This document shows, piece after piece, positions 20,788-21,211 of a DNA stretch of 21,211 bases. Each line of letters opens with the position of its first letter. Position 1 is the stretch's first letter. Source of the stretch: Hymenopellis radicata (taxonomy: Eukaryota; Basidiomycota; Agaricomycetes; Agaricales; Physalacriaceae); the NCBI GenBank assembly GCA_015501595.1, contig JADNRX010000825.1, positions 1 to 21,211 of the forward strand, in the 5' to 3' direction. Under the pieces are notes generated by a model. The model searched no databases, had not been told where the DNA came from, and worked only from the letters and a program-made list of their open reading frames with translations. Made by a program: the position numbers and the translations under genes.

Positions 20788-21211
20788 CTACATGTTTCCA
20801 AAATTGAGTCTGACATGCTTCGCGTATGCCTGGCGAATTACTGTACACACGAATCGAATCTTCATTCCGTCATCCATCAAATCCTGCAGCACCTTTTCCG
20901 TACTCGAGTACAACCAAGTCTTTAACGGTGAATCACAACACAAGGCCCTACATGATAATTTCTTGTCATCCAAGCACTGCGCAAATATCCCAAACCTAAA
21001 TGTTCTCAAATTTTCCACACCCGAACCGCTTTCGACATTCCAGCGTGACTGGAGAGCGCTGACAAGCGTATCCTGGTGTTGAAGATACGGGAAATACCGC
21101 ATCTCCAAATGCTTGGAGAGGTTGATGGAAAGATGGCGCAGTTTGGGAAGGAAGGGCTCGTCTGACGCTGTGACCTTGAGCATGTAGAGAAGGGTCATGA
21201 TGGTCTTCCTG
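20788..21211 (-). CDS. F-box family protein, C-terminal part, cut by the window end
   Basis: The frame is open from the window edge (21211) to TAG at 20790-20788. It aligns along its length with the C-terminal part of the F-box copy at 18456-20172: KTIM, then LPKLRHLSINLSKHLE against LPKLCHLSIGLSKHLD, then YFPYL, then SALQSRWNV, then RTFRFGIFAQ. It ends in VRLNFGNM. No frameshift is visible in this part, which serves as the reference for the damage in the neighbour. The F-box itself would lie outside the window. The same orientation and about 2.3 kb spacing suggest a tandem duplication, with the tRNA between the two copies. Confidence 0.8.
   Translation of the reverse strand, partial: RKTIMTLLYMLKVTASDEPFLPKLRHLSINLSKHLEMRYFPYLQHQDTLVSALQSRWNVESGSGVENLRTFRFGIFAQCLDDKKLSCRALCCDSPLKTWLYSSTEKVLQDLMDDGMKIRFVCTVIRQAYAKHVRLNFGNM

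Overview
The window looks like nuclear DNA of a filamentous basidiomycete (Agaricomycete type). Introns are 40-60 nt with GTRNGT donors and YAG acceptors. There is a family of F-box proteins with an N-terminal CxxC and an LRTTNE motif, a fungal-type PP2C piece, and a nuclear tRNA-Ile(AAU) with a short canonical intron. Nothing bacterial is present. Gene names rest on motifs read by eye; no database search was possible.

Layout. (1) 1-2343 is a second copy of 11551-13917. It holds 1.14 kb of 3' flank and the C-terminal part of a Cys-rich membrane protein gene, broken in this copy. (2) 2344-10656 has no gene I can name. 3440-6200 carries diverged tandem modules made of small exon-like blocks and look-alike introns. 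8521-10135 is a chain of very small exon-like blocks separated by GT...AG introns, partly readable as a short membrane protein. (3) 10657-11394 (minus) is a truncated PP2C-like gene. (4) 11551-13917 is the intact duplication copy, and 12692-15616 (minus) is the full six-exon gene: signal peptide, EGF-like and furin/growth-factor-receptor-like Cys repeats, one transmembrane helix and a His-rich cytoplasmic tail. All five introns are phase 1. (5) 16542-21211 is an F-box cluster: one plus-strand and one minus-strand copy facing tail to tail, both frameshifted, a tRNA-Ile, and the C-terminal part of a third F-box gene cut by the window edge.

Taken together this is a duplication-rich accessory region: a segmental duplication, tandem modules and a decaying F-box family. 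The genes do not form a pathway. The best supported intact genes are the Cys-rich membrane protein and the tRNA. Several single-base length differences lie in C runs, so a base-calling or assembly contribution must be kept in mind, but the truncation and other indels show real decay of the left copy.
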